Shown here: positions 16,258 through 25,581 of the stretch, piece after piece | How positions within the stretch are numbered: position 1 is the stretch's first letter | Layout: each line of letters starts with the position of its first letter | Assembly (NCBI GenBank): GCA_963526415.1 | Contig: CAURNE010000001.1 | Span: forward strand, 62,001-126,000 | Length of the DNA: 64,000 bases | Direction of reading: 5' to 3' | Source of the DNA: Nanogingivalis sp963526415 | Lineage (GTDB): Bacteria > Patescibacteriota > Saccharimonadia > Saccharimonadales > Saccharimonadaceae | Notes under the pieces: generated by a model | The model's input: only the letters and a program-made list of their open reading frames with translations | The model's database searches: none | What the model was told of the DNA's origin: nothing | Program-made: the position numbers and the translations under genes

Positions 16258-16286
16258 ATTTTAACATATAATCAAAAATTAGGCAA
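16258..16286 (-). promoter_or_regulatory. lepA promoter
   Basis: On the minus strand: -35 TTGCCT at 16281-16286, 17-bp spacer, extended -10 TGT-TAAAAT (hexamer 16258-16263), then 11 nt to the ATG at 16246. No Shine-Dalgarno site. Confidence 0.65.
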
Positions 16287-16287
16287 A

Positions 16288-17919
16288 TTATTTAACCTTA
16301 AATTGCACAAAAATTATCTTTTTAATTTGAGCAATAATTGGTTCAGATTCTTCTAATTTTAAAATTTTAGCAGACAAAATATAAACCATAGAACTCACTA
16401 AACCAATGAAAATAAATTTTGGAAAAGTCGAGAAAAAGCGTAAATCCGAGCCCATCAATGGCATTCGAGCCACCAAAAAATAGCAAACAATGCCAGATAA
16501 AGCGCTCGCGATAATCATTCGAATTATCCCTGAAATAAATTCTATATCAAAAAGCCCATCAATTATTTTTCTCATCAAAAATAACAAAATAATTATCTCT
16601 AAAACCGCACCAATAGCCTGTGCCCAAGCTAAACCATAAGCACCAAATTTAAAAACTAAACTAAAAACAATCGCTAACACAATATTTAGACCAATCGCCA
16701 CCAAAGAAATATAAAACGGTGTTTTTGTGTCTTTCATCGCATAAAAACTCCTCGCCGCAATATGATAAACAGACCTTGCAAAAATTGAAAGTACTAAAAC
16801 CCCTAAAAGTCCAGCAATCAAGTCATCGCCACCATTTTTAATAAAGCTTACGATATAGCCTCGCAAAAAGAAAAACATCACCGAAACTGGTAGAGCAAGA
16901 AAAACAATCATTCGAAGCGCAGACTGCAAATCTTTTCGAAAGAGATCTTTACGCCCAATCGCCAATCGCTCAGTAAGATTTGGGAAAAATGCAGTCGAAA
17001 TCGCTACGCCAATCAAATTAACCGGCATCATTTGAAGTGTTAAGCTTTGAGAATAAGCACGTACTGTCCCTGACCCCATTCGACTCGCCATATTTGTTTC
17101 AACAATTGAATTTACATAATCTAAACCTTGATCCATCGAGCGAGTTGGTAAAAGTTTCATTACTTGCTGAAAACATTTATTCTTCCAAAAAATCTTGAAT
17201 TGATATTTAAAATCAACCCCAATTAATCCAGCTGCAGCAATAAGTAGTTGAAGAACTGATCCAAAAGCAACACCAATCGCGACACCCATAATTCCACCCT
17301 CAAAGATCTGAATGCCGAAAATATTAATCCCATTTGTGAAAAATACCGTTCCAATAATAATTCCAATATTGTAAATTGCTGGAGCAAGTGCTGAAAAAGT
17401 AAATCTCCCAATCGCCTGCTGGATACTCGTCAAAACTGTTGCAATTGCAAAAAGAAACGGATTTATCGCAATTACCCGCATCATCGAAACCGCCAAAGCT
17501 CGCGAAGATTCACTCAATCCTGGACCAACGATATATTTCACTAACGGTTCAGCAAAAATAATAATCAGAACAGATGTAATTAGCGTCAAAAAAGCCAATA
17601 AATTCAAAACGCTCGAGCTTAATTCCCAAGCAGACTTCTTATTTCGATTCGCCATTCGCTGGTTGAAAACTGGAATAAATGTCACGCTCAGTGCACCAGA
17701 AACAAGAATAAAAAACATAAAATCTGGAATCGTAAATGCCACTGTATAGGCGTCAATTCCATCTGGATAAGAATCTAAATAATACGAGTTCAAAAGCCTA
17801 TCACGCAAAAAGCCCAACAAGCTCGACAAAAGAGTCGAGCTCGCTAGAACTATCGCTGCAAATTTAATCGTTAATCTTGAATTAGCTTTCGAAACAATTG
17901 ATCTAACTTTCGATTTCAT
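16288..17919 (-). CDS. murJ: Lipid II flippase MurJ
   Basis: 543 aa polytopic membrane protein of the MVF/MurJ family with about 14 helices. It flips lipid II, the peptidoglycan precursor, to the outer face of the membrane. Seen: SSLLGFLRDRLLN near the N-terminus (family Arg motif), SGALSVTFIPVFNQR, and FARSVYHIAARSFYAMKDTKTPFYISL. The C-terminus runs two residues groups beyond the last helix with a basic tail. The ATG lies 2 nt beyond the ftsH stop, with no own ribosome site, so it is translated by coupling. Its presence means the cell makes its own wall. Confidence 0.92.
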   Translation of the reverse strand: MKSKVRSIVSKANSRLTIKFAAIVLASSTLLSSLLGFLRDRLLNSYYLDSYPDGIDAYTVAFTIPDFMFFILVSGALSVTFIPVFNQRMANRNKKSAWELSSSVLNLLAFLTLITSVLIIIFAEPLVKYIVGPGLSESSRALAVSMMRVIAINPFLFAIATVLTSIQQAIGRFTFSALAPAIYNIGIIIGTVFFTNGINIFGIQIFEGGIMGVAIGVAFGSVLQLLIAAAGLIGVDFKYQFKIFWKNKCFQQVMKLLPTRSMDQGLDYVNSIVETNMASRMGSGTVRAYSQSLTLQMMPVNLIGVAISTAFFPNLTERLAIGRKDLFRKDLQSALRMIVFLALPVSVMFFFLRGYIVSFIKNGGDDLIAGLLGVLVLSIFARSVYHIAARSFYAMKDTKTPFYISLVAIGLNIVLAIVFSLVFKFGAYGLAWAQAIGAVLEIIILLFLMRKIIDGLFDIEFISGIIRMIIASALSGIVCYFLVARMPLMGSDLRFFSTFPKFIFIGLVSSMVYILSAKILKLEESEPIIAQIKKIIFVQFKVK

Positions 17920-17921
17920 AA

Positions 17922-19775
17922 TTAATCGTGAAGTTTAACTTCCTTTGGCAATTTAGCATTTTTTAAAATTTCAGCAACTTCTTTTTCGTCTAAAGTTTCT
18001 TTTTCAAGAAGTGCATCAGTCAAATCTTTGAGCGGTTTTTTATTTGCTTTCAAAATTAAAGCTGCACGATTTACCGCCTCTTTAATCAATTTCGCAATTT
18101 CTACATCGATTTTTTCTGCCGTTTTTTCAGAATATGGTCGCTCACGAGTCATCTTATCAAAGAACATTCCTGAATTTTCTTCGTGGAAAACTTGATCAAG
18201 CAAATCTTCACCCATACCAAACTCAATCACCATATTTCGAGCAATATCTGTTGCATTTCGAAGATCACTCGAAGCACCTGTTGAAATTCCAGCCTCACCA
18301 TAAATCAACATTTCAGCCTGGCGTCCACCCATTGCGCGCGCCAAGATATCTTTATATTCAAAAATATTTGTATAACTTCGATCTTCGGGTGGCAAGAACC
18401 AAGTGACTCCACCTGTTCCACCGCGAGGAATAATTGTCACTTTATGAACGGGGTCCGAATCTGGTAAAACATGACCAACCACAGCATGGCCAGCTTCATG
18501 CCAGGCAGTAGTTTCGCGCTCTAAATCACTCATCACCTTCGATTTCCGCTCTGGACCAATCGCAACTTTTTCAAAAGCTTCAGTTAAATCACCATTAGTA
18601 ATAACTTCACGATTATTTCGTGCCGCCAAGATTGCAGCTTCGTTAGCAATATTTGCAAGATCAGCACCAGCCGAACCCGCTGTTTTTTTTGCTATAGCAT
18701 TTAAATCAACCGATTCATCAACTTTTTTATTCTTAAAATGAACCTCTAAAATTGCCAGACGATCTTTTCTTTCAGGAAGAGAAATTTCAACACGGCGATC
18801 AAAACGGCCAGGTCGAAGAAGTGCTGGATCAAGAACGTCCGCACGGTTTGTTGCTGCAAGAACAATAACACCAGTATCTTTTTCGAAACCATCCATTTCA
18901 ACCAAAATCTGGTTCAAAGTTTGTTCACGCTCATCATGACCGCCACCCATTCCTGAGCCACGTTTTCGACCAACTGCATCGATTTCATCAATAAAGATAA
19001 TTGCAGGCGCGTTCTTTTTAGCTTTCGAAAATAAATCTCGAACACGTGAAGCACCAACACCAACAAACATTTCCATAAATTCTGAACCAGAAATCGAGAA
19101 AAATGGAACTTTAGCTTCACCAGCAACAGCACGTGCAAGCATCGTTTTACCAGTTCCTGGATTTCCAACCATCAAAACACCACTTGGAATTTTTGCACCC
19201 ATTTTTTGATATTTTTTAGGATCTTTTAAGAAATCAACAACTTCATAAAGATCTTGCTTAGCATTTTCATTTCCCGCAATATCTTCAAATTTAATCTTCT
19301 TTTTATCTTCGCCGTAAAGTTTTGCTCGAGATTTCCCAAAATTCATCGCTTGAGAGTTCTGACCATTCGCAGAACGCATAATAAACATAAAGAAAGCAAT
19401 AATAGCAATAACGGGAACGATTATAACTGCAAGATTCCATATTACTTCTGATGAATTATCAACTGGCGCAACTTCTACAGTAGTTTTACCCTTTTCAAGA
19501 CCTTGCTCATAAATCGTTCCGCTCTCTTTAACCGATTTTTCAGTCGCTTTCTTTTCACCTTTTTTGGTAATTTTTACATCGTTTCCTTGAATTTCAAGTT
19601 TTGAAATCTCACTTTTATTTGCACGCGAAATCACATCCGAAATCGCAACTTCTTTCAAACCATTTGAAAAAAAGCCTTGACTCAACCAAACTCCGCCAAA
19701 AATAACTATAATTGCCACCCAAAAAATAGCATTCAAAGATAGCTTCTTAAAATTATTATTTCTCTTATCTTTCAT
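17922..19775 (-). CDS. ftsH: ATP-dependent zinc metalloprotease FtsH
   Basis: About 617 aa membrane AAA protease for quality control of membrane and regulatory proteins. Two N-terminal helices (about 17-37 and 120-140) flank a small extracytoplasmic domain. AAA module: Walker A GNPGTGKT, Walker B IIFIDEIDAVG, SRH region ATNRADVLDPALLRPGRFDRR with the pore loop FVGVG. Protease module: zinc motif HEAGH (in TTAWHEAGHAVVGH) and the third zinc ligand region ATDIARNMVIEFGM. The frame opens at a TTG 19790 that overlaps the GGAAAGGAAG ribosome site; one of the two adjacent ATGs (19778 or 19775) is the real start. Confidence 0.95.
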   Translation of the reverse strand: MKDKRNNNFKKLSLNAIFWVAIIVIFGGVWLSQGFFSNGLKEVAISDVISRANKSEISKLEIQGNDVKITKKGEKKATEKSVKESGTIYEQGLEKGKTTVEVAPVDNSSEVIWNLAVIIVPVIAIIAFFMFIMRSANGQNSQAMNFGKSRAKLYGEDKKKIKFEDIAGNENAKQDLYEVVDFLKDPKKYQKMGAKIPSGVLMVGNPGTGKTMLARAVAGEAKVPFFSISGSEFMEMFVGVGASRVRDLFSKAKKNAPAIIFIDEIDAVGRKRGSGMGGGHDEREQTLNQILVEMDGFEKDTGVIVLAATNRADVLDPALLRPGRFDRRVEISLPERKDRLAILEVHFKNKKVDESVDLNAIAKKTAGSAGADLANIANEAAILAARNNREVITNGDLTEAFEKVAIGPERKSKVMSDLERETTAWHEAGHAVVGHVLPDSDPVHKVTIIPRGGTGGVTWFLPPEDRSYTNIFEYKDILARAMGGRQAEMLIYGEAGISTGASSDLRNATDIARNMVIEFGMGEDLLDQVFHEENSGMFFDKMTRERPYSEKTAEKIDVEIAKLIKEAVNRAALILKANKKPLKDLTDALLEKETLDEKEVAEILKNAKLPKEVKLHD

Positions 19776-19849
19776 CATCTTCCTTTCCAATCATTCAACT
19801 CTTACTATTTTAACAAATTTTTAAAGCGTTTTCAACCAAAAAAGAAAAA

Positions 19850-19867
19850 GAGGCTCTAACGAACCTC
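19850..19867 (-). terminator. Intrinsic terminator
   Basis: 7-bp stem GAGGTTC / GAGCCTC (one G-U pair), 4-nt loop GTTA, then a T-rich tail on the minus strand. It ends the helical-repeat protein gene. Confidence 0.85.
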
Positions 19868-19872
19868 GTAAA

Positions 19873-20592
19873 TTATTCACCCCTAATTCGAGCTAAGATT
19901 TCATTTAGATAAAATCCCAACCGACCTAAAGTGTATGTTCTCGCAGCTAACGCTTTAAGTCTATTACCACGAAAACTAAACTTTTCAGCGACTTTCCTAC
20001 CTAAAATTTTAGCATAAGGATAGCCGGCATAGGCCATTATTCTTAAGCTATGAAACTCAGCATTCAATTGCCAAGTTTCAGCTTTTTCGCCCCTGAATTT
20101 ATCAAATCTACTATCGAGTATTATATATTCCTCGACTATTTGATTAATTTCCTCAGCTCCACCGCTCTTCCTTAGGAATTCAAAATCCACTCGAAGTTTT
20201 TCGTCTTTTACAAAAAGCTTTTCAAGCTTGTAGCCTTGCTTAGTGAAGTAATCATCTGCCAAAGATAGCAATTCCATTGCTCTATTGAAGCGTTTATCAT
20301 CTTTTTTATTGCGGATGATAATCTGAGCCTCATTGAGTAATAATTTTGCTTCAAGATATCGGCGTTCTCTAATATCAGCTTTTTCTAAAGCTAATATTGT
20401 TAGTTGAGTTAATTCATCAGACCAATAGATCTTGTGAAGCTTTTGTTGAGTTAAAGCCATAAAAGCAATTAATTCAACTATCTCCTCTGCTGACATTTTA
20501 TCAGTATCGGCATAGTGAATTAATTTTTCGAGCTCTTTATATTTAGATTTCTCGAAATACTCGATAGCCTTTTCATGATTGTACTTAATCAT
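19873..20592 (-). CDS. Alpha-helical repeat protein of unknown function
   Basis: 239 aa, cytosolic, no signal or membrane segment. Nearly all helix by eye, with TPR-like pairs (HEKAIEYFEKSKYKELEKLIHYA; LEAKLLLNEAQIIIRN; FNRAMELLSLADDYFTKQGY). No family recognised; some helical scaffold or regulator proteins look like this. The C-terminus is basic (RKVAEKFSFRGNRLKALAARTYTLGR). AGGGGGTGG precedes the ATG. It is a single-gene unit between ftsH and tilS. A nucleic-acid or protein-binding role is only a guess. Confidence 0.65.
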   Translation of the reverse strand: MIKYNHEKAIEYFEKSKYKELEKLIHYADTDKMSAEEIVELIAFMALTQQKLHKIYWSDELTQLTILALEKADIRERRYLEAKLLLNEAQIIIRNKKDDKRFNRAMELLSLADDYFTKQGYKLEKLFVKDEKLRVDFEFLRKSGGAEEINQIVEEYIILDSRFDKFRGEKAETWQLNAEFHSLRIMAYAGYPYAKILGRKVAEKFSFRGNRLKALAARTYTLGRLGFYLNEILARIRGE

Positions 20593-20646
20593 TTTACCAC
20601 CCCCTAAAAATATGATTATACCTAAATTATACCATAAATTAGATAT

Positions 20647-21528
20647 CTAGTCAATATTAAAGCTCCAGTGATTTCTAGAAAACATAACTTCTTGCCCACC
20701 TAAAATTTGTGTTTTTGATCCATTTTTAAAAGTTCGAATTGAACACAATAAATTAAAAATCTGCTTCGATAGCGGAATTTTGCCAGATTGCCTAATCATA
20801 ATTTCGCGCAGGATTTCATAACAAACTTCATCTGAATTTGTGCGAAAAAACTCTCGTTCAAATTTTTTCCCATTACCAATTTCAAACAAAATCTCTTGAG
20901 TTATTTTCTCAATTTCACGGCGAAGTTCAATTTGCCTTTGCCAAATTTCAAAAATCAATTCCAGATCTTTTTCACTAAAATTCAAAGTTTTTCGAATTCG
21001 ATTGCGTGCATATTTTTGACTAAAATTAGTTGAATCCTCTCGCCAAATTAAACCTCGACGTTTTGCTATTTTTAGAATTTCTAATTTCGAAAATTGTAAA
21101 AAAGGACGTTCAATATCTGGTGAATCAAAACATGCTACTGCTCGCCAACCACCACCGCGCGCCAAATTTAACGCAAAAGTCTCCGCCAAATCATTCTTAT
21201 GATGAGCCGTAAAAATTATAGCATTTTCTCGTTTAGCAATTTTTCTCAAAAAAATATATCGAGCATTTCGAGCTTTTTCTTCGCTTGAATTTTCACCTAA
21301 ATTACCATGCTCAAATTTAAATTTCAATCTATTTTTTTCTGCTAATTTTCGAACAAACTCACAGTCTTCTTGACTTTCTTTTCCACGAATTCCATGCTCA
21401 AAATGAGCAACAATTAAGTTTTCTTCAAGCCATTTTTGTCCATTTTTATTTCGAAAAAATCGCACTAAAAAATCAAGCAAAACCACCGAATCTACACCGC
21501 CAGAAACTGCTACAACTATTTTCTTCAT
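20647..21528 (-). CDS. tilS: tRNA(Ile)-lysidine synthetase
   Basis: 293 aa N-type ATP pyrophosphatase that changes C34 of tRNA-Ile(CAU) to lysidine, so that AUA codons are read. Seen: the P-loop SGGVDSVVLLDFL at residues 9-21, then VAHFEHGIRGKES (family H-x-x-RG), TAHHKNDLAETFALNLARGGGW, and the SR-type segment REDSTNFSQKYARNRIR. It lacks most of the C-terminal domains found in longer TilS, as in other short versions. The -10 (TGG-TAAAAT, 21537-21542) ends 8 nt before the ATG, so it is probably leaderless; it diverges from the PilB-like gene. Confidence 0.92.
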   Translation of the reverse strand: MKKIVVAVSGGVDSVVLLDFLVRFFRNKNGQKWLEENLIVAHFEHGIRGKESQEDCEFVRKLAEKNRLKFKFEHGNLGENSSEEKARNARYIFLRKIAKRENAIIFTAHHKNDLAETFALNLARGGGWRAVACFDSPDIERPFLQFSKLEILKIAKRRGLIWREDSTNFSQKYARNRIRKTLNFSEKDLELIFEIWQRQIELRREIEKITQEILFEIGNGKKFEREFFRTNSDEVCYEILREIMIRQSGKIPLSKQIFNLLCSIRTFKNGSKTQILGGQEVMFSRNHWSFNID

Positions 21529-21548
21529 ATAAATTTATTTTACCATAC

Positions 21549-21577
21549 TTGCGTTTCTAAATCGATTATGTTAAAAT
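21549..21577 (+). promoter_or_regulatory. Leaderless promoter of the PilB-like gene
   Basis: -35 TTGCGT at 21549-21554, 17-bp spacer, extended -10 TGT-TAAAAT (hexamer 21572-21577), then 7 nt to ATG 21585. The divergent tilS -10 at 21537-21542 lies next to it, so the two may compete. Confidence 0.7.
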
Positions 21578-21584
21578 TTAAATA

Positions 21585-22859
21585 ATGAAAAATGGTGGGG
21601 AAAAATCGAAAATTAAAGAAGTTAAATTCGAAAAATCTGTGAGTTTTGCGGCTGAAAGCATTATTGAAAATGCCCTAAATCTGCATGCAACAGACGTCCA
21701 TATTGAACCGCGAGAAGATTCGATTTTGGTACGTTTTCGAATTAATGGCGTTTTAAAAAATATCAATAAATTTTCGAAAGAGATATCACCAAAAATTATA
21801 AAATATTTCAAGCATCTTGGCGGGCTAAATTTTAGTGAAAAAACTTTTCCACAATCTTCAACGATTCAATACGGCGATGCGCGAATTAGAATTTCAACGA
21901 CTCCAGTTTTCTTGGGTGAAAAGATTACACTTCGTCTTATTCGCGCACGAAAAAGCGTTCGAAAACTAGAAGAAATAGGTCTTTGGGGTGAAAATCTTCA
22001 ATCTATTCAGCAAATTTTACGACAACCTCGTGGAATATTTTTTACAATTGGTGAAGGAAATAACACAACCAACTTCGCAATTTTAAACGAATTAAATTCA
22101 AGTGAAAAAAACATCGTTACGATTGAAAAAACGATTGAAAAAACGATTCCAGGAATAAATCAAACCGAAATCAATCCAAGAATTGGACTTGATTATTTCG
22201 AAATGACAAAATCTGCTCTCAGTCAAAATCCAGACATTATTTATATCGACAATCTAAAAGACTCGAAAACTACCGAACTAATTTTTGATGCTTCAATGCG
22301 TGGAAAATTCATTCTTGCAAGCCTACCCGTTCAAAAACTTAGCGAAGTTATTCCATTTTTGAATTATTTAAAAATTGAACCATTTTTAATTAGCGCAAAT
22401 GTTCTGGGAATTTCTTCGCAATTATTAATTCGAACCGTTTCAAAAAAAGCTATCTCTCAAACGAAGATGTCGAAAGAAGAATCTGATTTGATTTTACAAG
22501 AATTTAAAACTACTGGGCAAAAAATTCACCAATTTGAAAAAGATTTTCGCGATAGAAACCATAAACAAAATTCACTCAGGACTTCAACAACTTCAATTTT
22601 AGAGTTACCAAAAATTCGAAAAAACATCAAACCCGAGCTAGCTTTTTCTGGAAATACCGGAATTTTTGAAGTTTTAAACTTAATTGAAGGCGAATTTTCG
22701 AAAGAAATCAAAAGTATTCTTCCACTAAAACCAACATCCGTTGAAATTGAAGAAATCCTCTCGACAAATAATTTTAAAAATATTAAGCTCGATGGACTTA
22801 TAAAAACAATCCAAGGTGAAACAATTCTGTCAGAATTAATGCGAAAAACTGGATTTTAA
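21585..22859 (+). CDS. Degenerate GspE/PilB-like secretion ATPase (likely inactive)
   Basis: 424 aa related to the PilB/GspE motor ATPases of type IV pili and type II secretion. The N-terminal part is well kept: ATDVHIEPREDSILVRFRINGVL and the later ARIRISTTPVFLGEKITLRLI. The ATPase motifs are lost. The Walker A position reads GEGNNTT (156-162) instead of GPTGSGKT, without the lysine. The Walker B/Asp-box position reads IIYIDNLKD (218-226) instead of a VGEIRD-like motif. The His-box position reads ASLPVQ. It is full length for the core and has no frameshift, so it may act as a structural or regulatory paralogue of a true PilB elsewhere. A PRC-barrel gene follows 31 nt downstream. Confidence 0.8.
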   Translation: MKNGGEKSKIKEVKFEKSVSFAAESIIENALNLHATDVHIEPREDSILVRFRINGVLKNINKFSKEISPKIIKYFKHLGGLNFSEKTFPQSSTIQYGDARIRISTTPVFLGEKITLRLIRARKSVRKLEEIGLWGENLQSIQQILRQPRGIFFTIGEGNNTTNFAILNELNSSEKNIVTIEKTIEKTIPGINQTEINPRIGLDYFEMTKSALSQNPDIIYIDNLKDSKTTELIFDASMRGKFILASLPVQKLSEVIPFLNYLKIEPFLISANVLGISSQLLIRTVSKKAISQTKMSKEESDLILQEFKTTGQKIHQFEKDFRDRNHKQNSLRTSTTSILELPKIRKNIKPELAFSGNTGIFEVLNLIEGEFSKEIKSILPLKPTSVEIEEILSTNNFKNIKLDGLIKTIQGETILSELMRKTGF

Positions 22860-22890
22860 ACTGAAAATTTGTTAAAATTGTAATGTAATT

Positions 22891-23448
22891 ATGTTAATTT
22901 TAGCTTCAAAATTATTAAACACGCCAATAATGGGGCTTCAAACCGGATCGCAACTTGCGCTAACCAGCGATGCTATTATCGACCCAAGTAATTTGCAGAT
23001 TTTAGCTTACCGATTGAAAGCAAATTCTTTTTCAGGCGAAGAAATGCTTGTTCGAATCGCCGATATTCGAGAGCTTTCAAGGATTGGTTTTATTGTTGAT
23101 TCCGGCGAAGACTTTATTCTACCAACAGATGTGATTAAAATTAAAGAAATTCTCGATTTAAATTTCGATCTTTTAAATTTAAAAGTTGAAGATGAAAAAG
23201 GAGTAAAGATCGGCAAAATTATTGATTACACTTTAAGTTTGTCAGATTTTTCAGTTCAACAACTACTTGTTAAACGACCAATTTTAAAATCACTCAATGA
23301 TCCAGTTTTAACAATTCACCGCTCGCAAATTACAGCAATTAACGACGAAATTCTAACAATTCGAACCGAAAAAGAAACAAAACCTCAAAAGCGAACTGAA
23401 AAAACCGAAAATTTCGTGCCAAATTATATTAATCCGTTCAGAGATTAA
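22891..23448 (+). CDS. PRC-barrel domain protein
   Basis: 185 aa cytosolic protein with two tandem PRC-barrel-like units (residues about 1-78 and 80-165). Typical phrases: LLNTPIMGLQTGSQLALTSDAIIDPSNLQILAYRL, then VKVEDEKGVKIGKIIDYTLSLSDFSVQQLLVK. PRC barrels are small beta modules in RimM and photosynthetic reaction centre H subunits and often bind RNA or protein. Lies downstream of the PilB-like ATPase gene. A possible -10 (TGT-TAAAAT at 22869-22877) lies shortly before it. The C-terminus is Lys/Thr-rich and probably disordered. Its stop overlaps the end of convergent recX by 4 nt. Confidence 0.8.
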   Translation: MLILASKLLNTPIMGLQTGSQLALTSDAIIDPSNLQILAYRLKANSFSGEEMLVRIADIRELSRIGFIVDSGEDFILPTDVIKIKEILDLNFDLLNLKVEDEKGVKIGKIIDYTLSLSDFSVQQLLVKRPILKSLNDPVLTIHRSQITAINDEILTIRTEKETKPQKRTEKTENFVPNYINPFRD

Positions 23449-24188
23449 AATTCATCTTTCAAAATAGCTCGTTTAATCTCATCATATGAAAATCCTTGTC
23501 GCGCCAAATATGCAACAAGTTTTTTTTCGTCTGTGTATTTTTTTGCCTTTTTGGCAATAATTTTTTGAATTTCCTCACCATCATTCCGGCTCGATTCACT
23601 TAAAATTTGCTCGATAATTTCGCTTGAAACACCTTTCGAAAATAATTCAGATTTTAATTTTTTAATTGAACTTCCTTTTCTCTGGTTTCGGTTTTCAACC
23701 CAAAATCGAGTAAATTTTTCATCATTAATATATTTTTTCTCGATTAATCTATCTAAAACTTGATCAACCGAAAGTTTCGAAACTCCTTTTTTCTCATAAA
23801 ATTCACCCGTTTTGCGATTTTTTAGTTTTCGATTTAAAGTTTTTTTCCATAAATAATCGCGAATTTCTTTTTCAGAATGTGGCCTCATTAAGCAATAATT
23901 TAAAGCTAAAGCATAAAGCTTGCCAAATTCACTCTGCTGTTCAAGATTTTCAATTTCAACTTTCGAAAACTTTGCACCAATTTTAATATTTAACTGTGTC
24001 AGCTGAAAAATATCCAAAGAAAAACGATATTTCCCATTTACAAAAATATTAGCACGATTTGGATTTTTAACTGCTTGTTTTATATCCGTAATCTTAAAAT
24101 GTCCATCTTTAAAAACGTCTTCTTTTCGAAAACTCTTTTTTGTAACTTTTTCTTTAAAATCATTCTGATCAAAAATATCTAAAGCCAT
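23445..24188 (-). CDS. recX: Regulatory protein RecX
   Basis: 247 aa, modulator of RecA filament growth. Tandem three-helix RecX repeats are visible: ALNYCLMRPHSEKEIRDYLWKK, then VDQVLDRLIEKKYINDEKFTRFWVENRNQRKGSSIKKLKSELFSKGVSSEIIEQIL, and a final AKKYTDEKKLVAYLARQGFSYDEIKRAI. An N-terminal extension of about 80 residues precedes them. It lies 42 nt downstream of recA on the same strand, the usual recA-recX pairing. Confidence 0.9.
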   Translation of the reverse strand: MALDIFDQNDFKEKVTKKSFRKEDVFKDGHFKITDIKQAVKNPNRANIFVNGKYRFSLDIFQLTQLNIKIGAKFSKVEIENLEQQSEFGKLYALALNYCLMRPHSEKEIRDYLWKKTLNRKLKNRKTGEFYEKKGVSKLSVDQVLDRLIEKKYINDEKFTRFWVENRNQRKGSSIKKLKSELFSKGVSSEIIEQILSESSRNDGEEIQKIIAKKAKKYTDEKKLVAYLARQGFSYDEIKRAILKDEF

Positions 24189-24230
24189 AATTTAAAATCA
24201 AATTAGCCCAAATTTATCGGGCTAATTATT

Positions 24231-25289
24231 TCATTCTTTGGTTTTTTCTTCGCTTGGAGCTTCTTCGATAAATTCTTCACCACGAATTTTCGCTCGAACT
24301 TTTGCGTCAATTTCAGCCATTATATCTGGATTTTCAAGCAAATATCTCTTTGCATTTTCGCGACCTTGACCAATATTTTGATCATTATATTTATAAAACG
24401 CACCAGACTTGCCTAAAATTTCATGCTCAACCGCTAAATCCAGAATATCACCAGTTTTCGAAATTCCCTCGTTATACATAATGTCAAATTCAGCAACTCG
24501 AAATGGTGCAGCAATCTTATTTTTAACAATCTTTACTTTTGTACGGTTTCCGATCACATCATCACCATTTTTAATTTGTGCAGTTCGCCGGATATCGGCA
24601 CGCACTGATGCGTAAAATTTAAGAGCATTACCACCCGTTGTAGTTTCAGGATTACCAAACATTACACCAATTTTCATTCGAATTTGGTTAATAAAGATTA
24701 CCGTTGCTTTTGACTTGTTAATAATTCCAGTAAGTTTTCGAAGCGCTTGCGACATTAATCGAGCTTGAAGCCCCATATGTGCATCGCCCATATCACCATC
24801 GATTTCAGCTTGCGGAACAAGCGCTGCAACAGAGTCAACAACAATCAAATCAACTGCATTTGAACGCACTAAAGTTTCAGTGATTTCAAGTGCTTGTTCG
24901 CCATTATCTGGCTGTGCAACGAGCAGATTCTCAGTATCAACACCAAGTTTCTTCGCGTAAGCTGGATCAAGTGCATGTTCAGCGTCGATAAATGCAGCAG
25001 TTCCGCCTTGCTTTTGAATTTCGGCAATCGCATGAAGTGTTAAAGTGGTTTTTCCTGAACTTTCTGGTCCGTAAATTTCAATAATTCGTCCTTTTGGATA
25101 ACCGCCACCAAGTGCAATATCTAAGCTCAAACACCCTGAAGGAAGAAGCTCAACATCAACCTTATGATTTTCACCAAGTTTCATAATTGAACCATCACCG
25201 AACTGTTTCGAAATTTGCGCAATCGCCAAATCTAATGCTTGTTTTTTACCATTTTCTGCCATTTCAATATCTTTTTTTGCCTTAGCCAT
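24231..25289 (-). CDS. recA: Recombinase RecA
   Basis: 352 aa strand-exchange protein of homologous recombination. Walker A GPESSGKTTL, the SVAALVPQAEIDGDMGDAHMGLQARLMSQALRKL segment, loop L2 FINQIRMKIGVMFGNPETTTGGNALKFYASVR, and the usual acidic C-terminal tail. It has a leader of about 40 nt with AGGGAGA before the ATG and a TGT-TAAAAT -10 at about 25321-25326; no LexA-like palindrome was noticed there. Confidence 0.97.
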   Translation of the reverse strand: MAKAKKDIEMAENGKKQALDLAIAQISKQFGDGSIMKLGENHKVDVELLPSGCLSLDIALGGGYPKGRIIEIYGPESSGKTTLTLHAIAEIQKQGGTAAFIDAEHALDPAYAKKLGVDTENLLVAQPDNGEQALEITETLVRSNAVDLIVVDSVAALVPQAEIDGDMGDAHMGLQARLMSQALRKLTGIINKSKATVIFINQIRMKIGVMFGNPETTTGGNALKFYASVRADIRRTAQIKNGDDVIGNRTKVKIVKNKIAAPFRVAEFDIMYNEGISKTGDILDLAVEHEILGKSGAFYKYNDQNIGQGRENAKRYLLENPDIMAEIDAKVRAKIRGEEFIEEAPSEEKTKE

Positions 25290-25369
25290 AAAATAATTCT
25301 CCCTTTAAATAGTATTTATATTTTAACACTTTTCAGTAAAATGTTCAAGGTTATTTTTAAAAAAATAAA

Positions 25370-25388
25370 AAGGCCCAAAATGAACCTT
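25370..25388 (-). terminator. Terminator after the 58-aa gene
   Basis: 7-bp stem AAGGTTC / GGGCCTT (two G-U pairs) with loop ATTTT and a T-rich tail on the minus strand. It ends the small gene at 25398-25574 and lies upstream of recA. Confidence 0.7.
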
Positions 25389-25397
25389 AAAAAATAA

Positions 25398-25574
25398 TCA
25401 AAAAACTATCGCACCCTTCTGTTTTGCTAATTTTATACGAGCTTCTTTTATAATTTCAGTTTGGATTGCAGCTAATTTTTTATTAGTCATAGTACTAAAT
25501 CTTTGGTCTAATTCTATAATATTAACGCAAGCCGTATTACCATTGGCATCCATACCAATAGGAATTTTAATCAT
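25398..25574 (-). CDS. Small protein of 58 aa, unknown function
   Basis: A short frame with ATG at 25574 and TGA at 25398. The sequence begins MIKIPIGMDANGNTACVNIIEL, has a Lys-rich helical C-terminal half (NKKLAAIQTEIIKEARIKLAKQK) and ends AIVF. No family recognised. Support: its own terminator, a -10 TAAAAT at 25593-25598, and a ribosome-binding site made of AA, eight Gs and TGA ending 5-6 nt before the ATG. That G8 run is one of only three long G/C homopolymers seen in the window. The amphipathic helix could bind another protein; its place upstream of recA may be chance. Confidence 0.6.
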   Translation of the reverse strand: MIKIPIGMDANGNTACVNIIELDQRFSTMTNKKLAAIQTEIIKEARIKLAKQKGAIVF

Positions 25575-25581
25575 TTTTTCA

